From contig NZ_AP022564.1 in NCBI RefSeq assembly GCF_010727125.1, forward strand, positions 1,798,001-1,862,000: 64,000 nucleotides of DNA, read 5' to 3'. The notes below the pieces were generated by a model. The model saw nothing but the letters and a program-made list of their open reading frames with translations, had not been told where the DNA came from and searched no databases. Of this stretch, positions 27,173 through 36,279 are shown piece by piece. Made by a program: the position numbers and the translations under genes. The first letter of the stretch is position 1. Every line of letters begins with the position of its first letter. This DNA is from Mycolicibacter terrae (GTDB lineage Bacteria > Actinomycetota > Actinomycetes > Mycobacteriales > Mycobacteriaceae).

Positions 27173-27916
27173 ATGGCCGAAGCCCACGTCGCAGCACCAC
27201 CGATCCGCCGCGCGGACCGGGCGCGGCAGGTCGCCGATGTGCTACGTCACCAGATCCATTGCGGCGCCTACGCCGACGGACTGCCCGGCGAACCGGAGTT
27301 GGCCGCCGAATTCACCGTCTCCCGCAACATCATCCGTGAGGCGCTGGCAGCGCTGAAGGCCGAAGGGCTGATCCACCGGGGGCCCCGAATCGGTACCCAT
27401 GTGGCGCAGCACAAATACGACCATGACCTGGACGCTCTGCTCGGCCTGCAGGAGACCTTCAACGGTCACGGGCAGGTGCGCAACGAAGTGCGGGTGGCGA
27501 CCACGGTTTCCGCGCCGCCATCGGTGGCCCGGCGGTTGTTGCTCGATGCCGGTTCGCAGGTGGTGTTCATCGAACGGCTGCGTTACCTCGGCGACGTGCC
27601 GCTGAGCCTGGATCAGACCTATCTGGCTCCCGACATCGGCGCCGCCGTACTGGCCCATCCGCTGGAGGCTGATGATGTCTTCCCGCTGCTCGAGCGGATC
27701 AGCGGGCAGCGGCTGGGTGCCGCCAGCCTGGCGCTGGAGGCGATTCCGGCCGACCCGCACTCGGCGGCGATCCTGCAGATTCTCGGCGGCGCGGCGCTGC
27801 TGATGCTGGAACGCCTCACCAGTCTCGCCGACGGTAAGCCCGTCGATCTCGAATACATCCGGATGCGTGGTGACCGGGTCACCATGCGCGGCAAACTGAC
27901 AAGGAGCATCCCATGA
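27173..27916 (+). CDS. GntR/HutC-family regulator with UTRA domain
   Basis: A 247-residue regulator. An N-terminal winged helix (about residues 15-80) contains LAAEFTVSRNIIREALAALKAEGLI. A UTRA ligand-binding domain (about 100-240) has VVFIERLRYLGDVPLSLDQTYL. It overlaps the ferredoxin gene by ATGA, so regulator and operon are co-transcribed. Autoregulation and control of the transporter-flavoprotein genes are the simple expectation; the effector is unknown. Confidence 0.9.
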   Translation: MAEAHVAAPPIRRADRARQVADVLRHQIHCGAYADGLPGEPELAAEFTVSRNIIREALAALKAEGLIHRGPRIGTHVAQHKYDHDLDALLGLQETFNGHGQVRNEVRVATTVSAPPSVARRLLLDAGSQVVFIERLRYLGDVPLSLDQTYLAPDIGAAVLAHPLEADDVFPLLERISGQRLGAASLALEAIPADPHSAAILQILGGAALLMLERLTSLADGKPVDLEYIRMRGDRVTMRGKLTRSIP

Positions 27917-28140
27917 CGCTGGTCAACAGCCGCTCGGACGTCCCGGTGACGATCGACGAATCGCTGTGCATCGAGGGCTGCACCCTGTGCGTCGACATCT
28001 GCCCGCTGGACTCCCTGGCGATCAACCCGGACAACGGCAAGGCGTTCATGCACGTCGACGAGTGCTGGTACTGCGGTCCGTGCGCCGCCCGGTGCCCGAC
28101 CGGCGCGGTCACCGTCAACATGCCCTACCTCATCCGCTGA
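27913..28140 (+). CDS. Two-cluster 4Fe-4S ferredoxin
   Basis: A 75-residue ferredoxin. The second cluster motif is canonical (Cys51, Cys54, Cys57, Cys61-Pro). The first is Cys19-x3-Cys23-x2-Cys26-x3-Cys30-Pro, one residue longer than usual in the first gap. It starts inside the end of the GntR gene (ATGA). It probably delivers electrons to, or accepts them from, the AprA-like flavoprotein at the end of the operon, as AprB does for AprA. Confidence 0.88.
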   Translation: MTLVNSRSDVPVTIDESLCIEGCTLCVDICPLDSLAINPDNGKAFMHVDECWYCGPCAARCPTGAVTVNMPYLIR

Positions 28141-28164
28141 ACGCATTGACCACCAAGGTGTTTC

Positions 28165-29517
28165 ATGAAGAAATCCGTGATCATGCTGGCCTGCGCCACC
28201 GTCATCGCAGCGGGCTGTTCATTCGACTCTGCGCCGTCGGGTGATTCCGTCGAGGTGGTGATCGGCTACCAGTCCAAGACCATCAACACCGCGACCGCCG
28301 GCACCCTGCTGCGTGCCCGCGGCTACCTGGAGCGCCGGCTCGCCGACATCACGGCCCGCACCGGCACCAGATACCGGGTCGACTGGCAGGACTACGACAC
28401 CGGAGCGCCGATCACCGCGCAGATGCTCGCCGAGAAGATCGACATCGGCTCGATGGGCGACTACCCGATGCTGGTCAACGGGGTCAGGACGCAGGCCAAT
28501 GCGCAGGCCCGCACTCAGCTGGTCTCGGTGACCGGCTATCACCCGGCCGGCGCGCTGAACATGGTTGTGGTGGCGCCGGATTCGCGGACCGCCAAGCTGA
28601 GCGACCTTGCTGGGGCCAAGGTCTCGGCCAGCGTGGGCTCGGCCGGTCACGGTACTCTGCTGCGTGCACTGGCCGGCACCGGCGCACAAGTCGAGGTGCT
28701 CAACCAGCAACCACAGGTCGGCGCCTCGTCGCTGGAATCCGGTCAGGTCCAAGGCCTATCGCAATTCGTGGCCTGGCCCGGATTGCTGGTCTATCAGGGC
28801 CGCGCGAAGCTTCTCTACGATGGAGCCGAGCTCAACTACCCGACCCTGCACGGTGTGGTGGTGCGTCGCGCCTACGCGCAGCTCCACCCGGAGGTGCTCG
28901 ACGCGTTCCTGCAGGCTCAGCTCGACGCCACCGACTTCCTGAAACGCAAACCGTTGGAGGCGGCCCGGATCGTCGCCGCCGACAGCGGGCTGCCGCACGA
29001 GGTCGTCTATCTCTACAACGGTCCGGGCGGAACATCGTTCGACCCAACCCTCAAGCCGGCGCTGATCGAGGCGTTGAAGAACGATGTGCCCTACCTGAAG
29101 TCGATCGGCGACTTCGACGACCTCGACGTCGATGACTTCGTCGTCGACGGGCCGCTGCGCGCGGCGTTCGCCGAGCGAAAACTCGACTACGCCAAGGCAG
29201 CCGCCGGCATCGACAAACCCGCGACGACCGGTGGCGAACTGTGGCTGGACGGTGCGGACACCACGGTGACGGTCGGTGATCCGACGGCGCTGCTGCAAGC
29301 CGTGCGGGCCGCAAACGCCCGCGGCGATGACGTCCGGGCGGCTTATGTCCACGACGCCGAACTGGGCACCCGCTGGTACGCCGACAAATCCGCGTGGGTC
29401 CGCGATGGTGCGCGTTACCTGCCGTTCGACACCACCGCGGGTGCGCAACGCTACCTCGCCGCGCATACCGGCGCCGTTGCACTGGACTACCAGCAGGCCC
29501 TGGCGGGTGCGGCGTGA
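28165..29517 (+). CDS. ABC transporter substrate-binding lipoprotein with NosL-like tail
   Basis: A 450-residue NitT/TauT (SsuA-like) binding protein. The leader MKKSVIMLACATVIAAGC has a lipobox with Cys18. The binding-protein fold covers about residues 30-335. A further 100 residues follow (GDDVRAAYVHDAELGTRWYAD, LPFDTTAGAQRYLAAHTG) that resemble NosL, a copper-binding lipoprotein fold; this is my reading of the pattern, not a search result. The protein sits outside the membrane and feeds the permease encoded next, with a GTGA overlap. Confidence 0.8.
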   Translation: MKKSVIMLACATVIAAGCSFDSAPSGDSVEVVIGYQSKTINTATAGTLLRARGYLERRLADITARTGTRYRVDWQDYDTGAPITAQMLAEKIDIGSMGDYPMLVNGVRTQANAQARTQLVSVTGYHPAGALNMVVVAPDSRTAKLSDLAGAKVSASVGSAGHGTLLRALAGTGAQVEVLNQQPQVGASSLESGQVQGLSQFVAWPGLLVYQGRAKLLYDGAELNYPTLHGVVVRRAYAQLHPEVLDAFLQAQLDATDFLKRKPLEAARIVAADSGLPHEVVYLYNGPGGTSFDPTLKPALIEALKNDVPYLKSIGDFDDLDVDDFVVDGPLRAAFAERKLDYAKAAAGIDKPATTGGELWLDGADTTVTVGDPTALLQAVRAANARGDDVRAAYVHDAELGTRWYADKSAWVRDGARYLPFDTTAGAQRYLAAHTGAVALDYQQALAGAA

Positions 29518-30362
29518 CCGCGGTCATCGCCGGTGCCCCGGCCACGTCGGTCCCCGTCGACGCGGCGCCGCGCCGGCCGCGGCCGGCACGGCGGGCCTGG
29601 CTGCTGCGGCTGACGTCGGTGGCCGCAGCAATCGGGCTGTGGCAGTTGTTGACCGCCGCCGACGTGCGGTGGTGGCTACGCTTCGACACCCTGCCCACCG
29701 TCGACGAGGTCTTCACGACCCTGGTGCGCCGGCTGGGCACCGACCAATACTGGCTGGACCTGGCGCAGTCGCTGATCCGCATCCTCACCGGATTCGGGCT
29801 GGCCGCGGCGGCCGGGGTCGCCACCGGCATCTTGCTGGGCCGATCCCGCGTGGCGGCCGACGTGGTGGGCCCGCTCACCGAACTGGTCCGTCCCATCCCG
29901 GCGATCGCCGTCGTCCCGGTGGCGATCCTGCTGTTCCCGGCCGGTGAACAGGGCATCGTTTTCATCACCTTCCTGGCGGCCTACTTCCCGATCCTGGTCA
30001 GCACCCGGCACGCGGTGCGCGCACTGCCGACACTGTGGGAGGACTCGGTCCGCACCCTGGGCGGCGGACGGTGGGAGGTGTTGAGCCAGGTCGTTTTTCC
30101 CGGAATCCTGCCCGGGCTGTTCGGCGGGTTGTCGGTCGGGATGGGGGTGTCGTGGATCTGCGTGATCTCCGCGGAGATGATCTCCGGCCGGCTGGGCATC
30201 GGCTACCGCACCTGGCAGGCCTACACGGTGCTGGCCTATCCGGATGTGTTCGTCGGCATCATCACCATCGGTGTGCTCGGATTCGCGACGTCGGCGGCGG
30301 TGGAGCTGGCCGGGCGCCGGCTGACCCGGTGGCTGCCCCGCAGCGACGAGGACGCACGATGA
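29514..30362 (+). CDS. ABC transporter permease (NitT/TauT family)
   Basis: A 282-residue inner-membrane permease with about six membrane segments after a basic, proline-rich N terminus. The cytoplasmic EAA loop is seen at DSVRTLGGGRWEVLSQVVFPGILPG. The GTG start overlaps the previous stop, and the end overlaps the ATPase gene by ATGA. The closest family relatives import sulfonates, taurine, nitrate, cyanate or thiamine precursors, so the substrate stays open. Confidence 0.9.
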   Translation: MTAVIAGAPATSVPVDAAPRRPRPARRAWLLRLTSVAAAIGLWQLLTAADVRWWLRFDTLPTVDEVFTTLVRRLGTDQYWLDLAQSLIRILTGFGLAAAAGVATGILLGRSRVAADVVGPLTELVRPIPAIAVVPVAILLFPAGEQGIVFITFLAAYFPILVSTRHAVRALPTLWEDSVRTLGGGRWEVLSQVVFPGILPGLFGGLSVGMGVSWICVISAEMISGRLGIGYRTWQAYTVLAYPDVFVGIITIGVLGFATSAAVELAGRRLTRWLPRSDEDAR

Positions 30363-31090
30363 CCGCGGGCATGAGCCTGACCCTGGAACGGGTCCGGTTG
30401 TCCTACACCGATGCCCCGGTCATCGACGAGCTGAGTCTGGCGGTGCGCCCCGGCGAGATCCTGGTATTGACCGGACCTTCCGGGTGCGGCAAGTCGACGG
30501 TGCTGCGCGCGCTGGCGGGCCTGCTGGCGCCCGAGCGCGGCAGGGTCCTGGCCGACGAGGCCCTGGTGACCACCACCTCCGGTGATCGGGGGGTGGTGTT
30601 TCAGGACAACGCGTTACTGCCGTGGCGTTCGGTGCGCTCCAACATCGAGCTGGCGTTGCGGCTGCGCGGGGTGCCGCGCCACGGGCGCCGGGTTCAGGCT
30701 GAGCGCTGGATCGCCGAGTTGGGTCTGGACGGGTTCGGTGGCTATCTGCCCAAAAGCCTCTCGGGCGGGATGCGCCAACGTGTGCAGTTGGCCCGCGGCC
30801 TGGCCGGGGCGCCACGCGCAGTGATGATGGACGAGCCGTTTGGTGCGCTGGACAGTGCTACCCGCGCCGCCATGCAGGCGCTGCTGATCGACACCTGGCA
30901 AACGCATCCGACCACGATCGTGTTCGTCACCCACGACGTCGACGAGGCGCTGGCGCTGGGCGACCGGGTGGCGGTGCTGGGCCGCGCCGGCCAACCGCTG
31001 CGGGCCCTGGTCGACGTGCCCGCACCGCGCAGCGGTCGAGCTGAACCCGAGCTGCGCACCGAACTCCTCGCCGCATTGGACTATTCATGA
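30359..31090 (+). CDS. ABC transporter ATPase (NitT/TauT family)
   Basis: A 243-residue nucleotide-binding subunit. Walker A GPSGCGKST, Q-loop VVFQDNALLPW, signature LSGGMRQRV (one step from LSGGQ), Walker B AVMMDEPFGALD and the switch histidine in FVTHDVDEAL are all present. It pairs with the permease encoded just upstream and overlaps the flavoprotein gene by ATGA. Confidence 0.93.
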   Translation: MTAGMSLTLERVRLSYTDAPVIDELSLAVRPGEILVLTGPSGCGKSTVLRALAGLLAPERGRVLADEALVTTTSGDRGVVFQDNALLPWRSVRSNIELALRLRGVPRHGRRVQAERWIAELGLDGFGGYLPKSLSGGMRQRVQLARGLAGAPRAVMMDEPFGALDSATRAAMQALLIDTWQTHPTTIVFVTHDVDEALALGDRVAVLGRAGQPLRALVDVPAPRSGRAEPELRTELLAALDYS

Positions 31091-33783
31091 TCGCGATACC
31101 TGATGCGGCGCAACCGTTGCGGCTGGACTGCGACGTGCTGGTGATCGGCGGCGGCACCGCCGGCACGATGGCCGCACTCACCGCCGCTGAGCACGGCGCG
31201 CAGGTACTGTTGCTGGAGAAGGCCCACGTGCGGCACTCCGGTGCGCTGGCGATGGGCATGGACGGCGTCAACAACGCCGTCATCCCCGGCAAGGCCGAGC
31301 CCGAGGATTACGTCGCCGAGATCACCCGCGCCAACGACGGAATCGTCAACCAGCGCACGGTGTACCAGACCGCCACCCGCGGCTTCGCCATGGTGCAACG
31401 CTTGGAACGCTACGGCGTGAAATTCGAAAAGGATGAGCATGGCGAGTACGCGGTCCGCCGGGTGCACCGCTCCGGGTCCTACGTGCTGCCGATGCCCGAG
31501 GGCAAGGACGTCAAGAAGGCGCTCTACCGGGTGCTGCGGCAGCGGGCCATGCGCGAGAAGATCCGCATCGAGAACCGGTTGATGCCGGTACGGGTGCTCA
31601 CCCACGCCGGCCGTGCGGTCGGGGCGGCCGCATTCCACACCCGCACCGGCGAATTCGTCGCGGTGGGCGCCAAGGCGGTGGTGCTGGCCACCGGGCCGTG
31701 CGGGCGTCTCGGACTGCCCGCCTCCGGGTACCTGTACGGCACCTACGAGAACCCGACCAATGCCGGCGACGGCTACTCGATGGCCTACCACGCCGGCGCC
31801 GAGCTGTCGGGCATCGAATGTTTCCAGGTCAACCCGTTGATCAAGGACTACAACGGGCCGGCCTGCGCCTATGTGGCCAACCCGTTCGGCGGTTACCAGG
31901 TCAATGCGCTGGGGGAGCGGTTCGTCGACTCCGACTACTGGTCCGGCCAAATGATGGCCGAAGTCAAATCGGAGATCGATTCCGCGCGGGGCCCGATCTA
32001 CCTCAAGGTCTCGCACCTGCCCGACGAGACCCTTTCGGCGCTGGAGAACATCCTGCACACCACCGAGCGGCCCACCCGCGGGACCTTTCACGCCAACCGG
32101 GGCCACGACTACCGCACCCACGACGTGGAGATGCACATCTCCGAGATCGGGCTGTGCTCTGGGCATTCCGCCTCGGGTGTGTGGGTCGACGAACATGCCC
32201 GCACCACCGTCCCCGGCCTGTACGCGGCGGGCGATCTGGCCTGTGTACCGCACAACTACATGATCGGCGCCTTCGTCTTCGGCGATCTGGCCGGCGCGCA
32301 CGCGGCGTCCACCCTGGCTGATACCGCGGCCCCGCAGGACCTTCCGGCCGATCAGCTCGCCGACGCTCATGAGTTGATCTACCGTCCGCTGCGCCACCCC
32401 GACGGGCCGCCGCAACCGCAGGTGGAATACAAGCTGCGCCGGTTCGTCAACGACTACGTGGCCCCGCCGAAGACCGCGGTCAAACTGTCGCTGGCAGTGC
32501 AGACATTCGAGCGGATGCGCGGCGAGATCGCCGAGATGGGCGCGCGCACCCCGCATGAGTTGATGCGGGTGGCCGAGGTGTCGTTCATCCGGGACTGCGC
32601 CGAACTGGCGGCCCGGACGTCACTGACCCGTACGGAATCGCGCTGGGGTCTCTACCACGAGCGCGCCGACCTGCCCGGCCGCGACGATAGGCAGTGGGGG
32701 TATCACCTCAACGTGCGGAAATGCCCCGACGGAACGATGGAGTTCCTCAAACGCCCAGTTGCACCGTATTTCGTCGCGGTGCCCGAGTTCGACGGGCTGC
32801 CGCCGGCCGACCAGTCGGTGCGCCCGGTGTCGCAACCGCCGCTGATGCACGGCCAGGCGCCGGCGAACGCACGGTCGCGACTCACCCAGCAGGTCGCCTC
32901 GCACCCGCCGTCGCCGCGGATCGCGACCGTCGTCGCCCTGGAGGAGCCGACGCTGGCCGAACTCGCCGATTTCCTCGGCGATCCCGACCCCGCAGTGCGG
33001 CGCACCGCGGTCGCCGCCTTGAGCGAACACGTCCCGAGCGGATACGAATCGGTATTGTTCGCCGCGCTCGCCGACGATGACGCCGCGGTGCGCAGGACCG
33101 CCGCCGACGGTGTGCGTGAGCTGGTCGAGGTGGTGGCCGACCCCGCGACAGCCGGTGCCCGGCTGGACTCCTCAGACCCGGTGGTGCGCGCCTGCGTGGT
33201 CTATCTGCTGTCCAGCCGGCGCGTCGGCGACCCGGCGCGATATCGCGCTGCGCTGGCCGATCCCGACCATCGGGTGCGCATCGAGGCGGTGCGCGCGCTG
33301 GTCTCGGTCGACGACGCGTCGGCGGTGACCACCGCCGCCGATGACGCCAACCGCGAGGTGCGTATCGCGGTTGCCAATGCGTGCGCGACGTTGCGTTCAG
33401 GAGCCGAGACCGTTCGGCAGCTGATCGGCGACCCCGATCCGCTGGTGCGTGCCGCGGCACTGGCCGCGATCGGCGAAATCGGCTGCGGCGATGACGATGT
33501 CGCTGTCGTCGAACCGGCGCTGGGCGAGTCGGCGTGGCAGGTGCGGGTCGGCGCGGCACGAGCGCTGGGCGGCTCGCACGCGGAGATGGCGGTGCCCCGT
33601 CTGTCCCTCGCGCTCGACGATCCGCACCTCGACGTTCGCAAAGCCGCGGTGCTGGGGCTGACACGCTGGGCCGGGTCGGACGTCGCCGCGCGGGATGCGT
33701 TGAGTATCGCGGTGAAGGACAGCGACGCCGACGTACGCGCCTACGCGCGGCGGGCGCTGCAGGAAACGGAAACCCGCGCCTAG
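31087..33783 (+). CDS. AprA/fumarate-reductase-like flavoprotein fused to HEAT repeats
   Basis: An 898-residue fusion. Residues about 10-420 form an FAD-binding flavoprotein of the succinate dehydrogenase/fumarate reductase/APS reductase group (VLVIGGGTAGTMAAL, NPTNAGDGYSMAYHAGAEL, GLYAAGDLACVPHNYMIGAFVFGDLAG). Residues 440-590 match its C-terminal helical domain. Residues about 610-898 are HEAT repeats (DPDPAVRRTAVAAL, DPDHRVRIEAVRAL, DPDPLVRAAALAAI, DPHLDVRKAAVLGL and others). It ends a GntR-ferredoxin-ABC operon, so a redox conversion of an imported compound is likely. The substrate is unknown. Confidence 0.85.
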   Translation: MIAIPDAAQPLRLDCDVLVIGGGTAGTMAALTAAEHGAQVLLLEKAHVRHSGALAMGMDGVNNAVIPGKAEPEDYVAEITRANDGIVNQRTVYQTATRGFAMVQRLERYGVKFEKDEHGEYAVRRVHRSGSYVLPMPEGKDVKKALYRVLRQRAMREKIRIENRLMPVRVLTHAGRAVGAAAFHTRTGEFVAVGAKAVVLATGPCGRLGLPASGYLYGTYENPTNAGDGYSMAYHAGAELSGIECFQVNPLIKDYNGPACAYVANPFGGYQVNALGERFVDSDYWSGQMMAEVKSEIDSARGPIYLKVSHLPDETLSALENILHTTERPTRGTFHANRGHDYRTHDVEMHISEIGLCSGHSASGVWVDEHARTTVPGLYAAGDLACVPHNYMIGAFVFGDLAGAHAASTLADTAAPQDLPADQLADAHELIYRPLRHPDGPPQPQVEYKLRRFVNDYVAPPKTAVKLSLAVQTFERMRGEIAEMGARTPHELMRVAEVSFIRDCAELAARTSLTRTESRWGLYHERADLPGRDDRQWGYHLNVRKCPDGTMEFLKRPVAPYFVAVPEFDGLPPADQSVRPVSQPPLMHGQAPANARSRLTQQVASHPPSPRIATVVALEEPTLAELADFLGDPDPAVRRTAVAALSEHVPSGYESVLFAALADDDAAVRRTAADGVRELVEVVADPATAGARLDSSDPVVRACVVYLLSSRRVGDPARYRAALADPDHRVRIEAVRALVSVDDASAVTTAADDANREVRIAVANACATLRSGAETVRQLIGDPDPLVRAAALAAIGEIGCGDDDVAVVEPALGESAWQVRVGAARALGGSHAEMAVPRLSLALDDPHLDVRKAAVLGLTRWAGSDVAARDALSIAVKDSDADVRAYARRALQETETRA

Positions 33784-33844
33784 GTGGCCGACAAGCCCGG
33801 GAACGCCTATGCAGCGCGCTCCCGGGTCAGTATCCTGACTCGGC

Positions 33845-34405
33845 ATGGCCGCAGCCTCCACGAGTCCCCGACTGTCGGTGCAGGACTGGGTGCAGGCCGG
33901 ATTCCGCATCCTGGCCGAGGACGGGCTCAAGGCCCTGACCATCGACCGGCTCTGCCGACGCTTGCGGGTCACCAAGGGGAGCTTCTACTGGCACTTCGCC
34001 GACATGAAGACCTACCGGCAGGCCCTGGTCGACACCTGGGCGGCCGTCCGCGACGAGGACCGCGACGACTTCGACGACCTGTCGGAGTTGCCGCCGCGCG
34101 AACGGCTCTCGCGAATGATGACCTCGCTGGTCGGGCCGCGGCACTGGATGCTGGAACGCGCGATGCGCGAATGGGCGCGCTCGGAGGAGAACGCCGCCGA
34201 AGCGGTGCGCACGTCGGATCGGCGGGTGCTCAAGGCCGTCCGCCAGGTCTTTCTCGATGACGGCTTCGACCCCGATGAGGCCGATATGCGCGCCAACGCC
34301 ACGTTCGCCGCGGGCATCGGCTTTCTGCACCTGTCCGGTTCGCGGCCCAGCCCGCGCGCGGTCGGCCGCCGCGAACAGTTCCTGGACGTGATGCTGCGGC
34401 ACTGA
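33845..34405 (+). CDS. TetR-family regulator
   Basis: A 186-residue TetR protein. The N-terminal helix-turn-helix is DGLKALTIDRLCRRLRVTKGSFYWHFADM; the rest is the helical ligand-binding domain. A perfect CATACC-AAAA-GGTATG palindrome lies 4 bp after its stop, in front of the flavin hydroxylase gene, and is the likely operator. It probably represses the hydroxylase/azoreductase pair. Confidence 0.9.
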   Translation: MAAASTSPRLSVQDWVQAGFRILAEDGLKALTIDRLCRRLRVTKGSFYWHFADMKTYRQALVDTWAAVRDEDRDDFDDLSELPPRERLSRMMTSLVGPRHWMLERAMREWARSEENAAEAVRTSDRRVLKAVRQVFLDDGFDPDEADMRANATFAAGIGFLHLSGSRPSPRAVGRREQFLDVMLRH

Positions 34406-34409
34406 CCTA

Positions 34410-34425
34410 CATACCAAAAGGTATG
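34410..34425. promoter_or_regulatory. TetR-type operator overlapping the promoter of the hydroxylase gene
   Basis: CATACCAAAAGGTATG is a perfect 16-bp palindrome. It overlaps a TATGGT hexamer (34422-34427) suited as a -10 element. That would place the transcript start at or just before the ATG at 34439, so the mRNA may be leaderless; no ribosome site is seen. Confidence 0.7.
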
Positions 34426-34438
34426 GTACGGTCCGGGC

Positions 34439-35596
34439 ATGACGACGGTGTCGGCGACGCTGACCGGGGAATTCATCGATCGCTTGGCCGAGCGCGCCGC
34501 AGAAGCCGAGGAATTGCGCCGGTTGCCGGCAGCAACCGTCGACGACTACCGGCGCTCGGGTCTGGCCGGTCTGCTGCTGCCGGCACGCTACGGCGGCCGG
34601 CAGGCGGAGTTTCCCGAGATCCTCGACCCGATCCGGCGCATGGCCCACGGCTGCGCATCGAGTGCCTGGACGTTGGGCTTCTACACCCTGCACAACTGGA
34701 TGCTCGCGCTCTTCGGCGAGCAGGTGCAGGACGAAGTGTTCGCATCCGGGCCGGTGTTGTGCCCCGCGCCGTTGGCGCCGACCGGCCGGGGCGTGCCCGA
34801 CGGCGACGGGATCCGGCTGTCCGGGCGATGGTCTTGGGCCACCGGGGTGGCCGACGCCGACTGGATCCTGGTCGGGGCGATCTGCGGACCCGACAGCGCT
34901 GCGTACCCGGCGCTGGTCCTGCTGCCGGCATCCGATATCCGCGTCGAGGACGTGTGGCACACCGCGGGAATGCGGGCCACCGGTTCCAACGACGTCGTGA
35001 TCGAGGACGTCTGGGTGCCCCAGCACCGACTGGTCAAAGTCGTCGACATCTACTCAGGGACCGCGCCGGGCGCCGAGCTGCATAACGCCTCGGCCTACCG
35101 GTGGCCGATGGTCCCGGCGCTGGCACTGGTGGCAGCGATGCCGGCCCTCGGGTCGGCCGAGCGGGTCGCAGACCTGTTCGCGGAGCGACTGAGCAATCGG
35201 GTGCTGGCCTATTCCGGTGCGGCGCAGAGGAACCAGCCGGCGGCGCAGATCCGCCTCGGCGACGCGCGGGTGCGGTTGCGCGCGCTGCGCGGGCTCCGCG
35301 ACGACACGGTGGGCCGGCTTCAGGACGCCGTCGTAAGTGGAGAGCGGATCGGCCGAGCGGTTCGGGCCGAAGCGCGCGCCGCCGCCGCCCACATCGTGCA
35401 CGAATCCCGCGCTGTGATCGCCGATCTGCTCGAAGCCTCCGGCGCCAGCGTGCATTTCGTGGATAACCCGCTGCAACGGATCAAACGTGATGTCGACGTC
35501 ATCTGCGGGCACGTGGTGTTCGACTACGACGTGGCGCGCGAACTGGCCGGCGCACTGGAGGCCGGTGTGAAGATCTCGCCGATCTCGATGATCTGA
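34439..35596 (+). CDS. Acyl-CoA-dehydrogenase-fold flavin monooxygenase (HsaA-like, group D)
   Basis: A 385-residue protein of the acyl-CoA dehydrogenase fold. Features point to the reduced-flavin-using hydroxylase branch (HsaA/HpaB type): SGRWSWATGVADADW in place of an acyl-CoA pocket, and ending HVVFDYDVARELAGALEAG. Such enzymes need FMNH2 or FADH2 from a separate reductase, and the next gene encodes an azoreductase-type flavoprotein. It could alternatively be a true dehydrogenase; the catalytic Glu of that family was not identified. Confidence 0.8.
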   Translation: MTTVSATLTGEFIDRLAERAAEAEELRRLPAATVDDYRRSGLAGLLLPARYGGRQAEFPEILDPIRRMAHGCASSAWTLGFYTLHNWMLALFGEQVQDEVFASGPVLCPAPLAPTGRGVPDGDGIRLSGRWSWATGVADADWILVGAICGPDSAAYPALVLLPASDIRVEDVWHTAGMRATGSNDVVIEDVWVPQHRLVKVVDIYSGTAPGAELHNASAYRWPMVPALALVAAMPALGSAERVADLFAERLSNRVLAYSGAAQRNQPAAQIRLGDARVRLRALRGLRDDTVGRLQDAVVSGERIGRAVRAEARAAAAHIVHESRAVIADLLEASGASVHFVDNPLQRIKRDVDVICGHVVFDYDVARELAGALEAGVKISPISMI

Positions 35597-35604
35597 GGGA
35601 TGCC

Positions 35605-36228
35605 ATGACGACCCTGTGGGTGGAGGCGAGCCCCAAGGAAGAACTTTCGTTGTCCTCGGCGCTGGCCAGGTCGTTTCTGGACGCCGCGCCCGCCGCCGCG
35701 GTCGGCGAGGTCGAACGGTTCTCGGTGTGGACCGACGAGATGGTCGTCTTCGGGCGGGACGCCGCGTTGGCCAAGTTCGCCCCGCTCTACGGCGAACGAC
35801 GTACGCCGGAGCAGAAGCAGCTCTGGTCGAAAGTGCTGGCCGAGATCGAACGGGTGCGGTCGTTCGACCGGCTGGTGGTGTCGTCGCCGATGTGGAATTG
35901 GCATGTGCCGCACGCGTTGAAGGCGTGGATCGATGTCATCGTGCAGCCGATGGCCAGCTTCACGGTCAACGAGCGCGGTGAACACGTGGGCACATTGGGC
36001 GACGGCAGACCGGTGCAGCTCATCTTGACCCGCTCCAGCGCCTACGACGGCAGCCGTTACGACCTGCAGGACTTCCAGCGGCCCTACTTGGAATACGTGT
36101 TCACCATGCTGGGCTACCGGGTCGAGACCCTGGTGTTCGAGCCGACGACGCGGTGGACCGCCGAGGAACGGGCACAGCTGCGTGAAGCGGCGCTGGAGAA
36201 GGCCCGCCGCGCGGGGGCAAGCCTTTAG
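35605..36228 (+). CDS. FMN-dependent NADH-azoreductase-like flavodoxin-fold protein
   Basis: A 207-residue flavodoxin-fold protein. The N terminus VEASPKEELSLSSALA and the FMN-binding SPMWNWHVPHALKAWIDVI are typical of AzoR/AcpD. The ATG follows GAGGG and lies 8 bp after the hydroxylase stop. It probably reduces FMN, or a quinone, with NADH, and may supply reduced flavin to the neighbouring hydroxylase. Confidence 0.88.
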   Translation: MTTLWVEASPKEELSLSSALARSFLDAAPAAAVGEVERFSVWTDEMVVFGRDAALAKFAPLYGERRTPEQKQLWSKVLAEIERVRSFDRLVVSSPMWNWHVPHALKAWIDVIVQPMASFTVNERGEHVGTLGDGRPVQLILTRSSAYDGSRYDLQDFQRPYLEYVFTMLGYRVETLVFEPTTRWTAEERAQLREAALEKARRAGASL

Positions 36229-36279
36229 AACGAGAAATAAGTTCGCGCGGGCAACCGCAGAGGCGGTTTACTCAATTCG

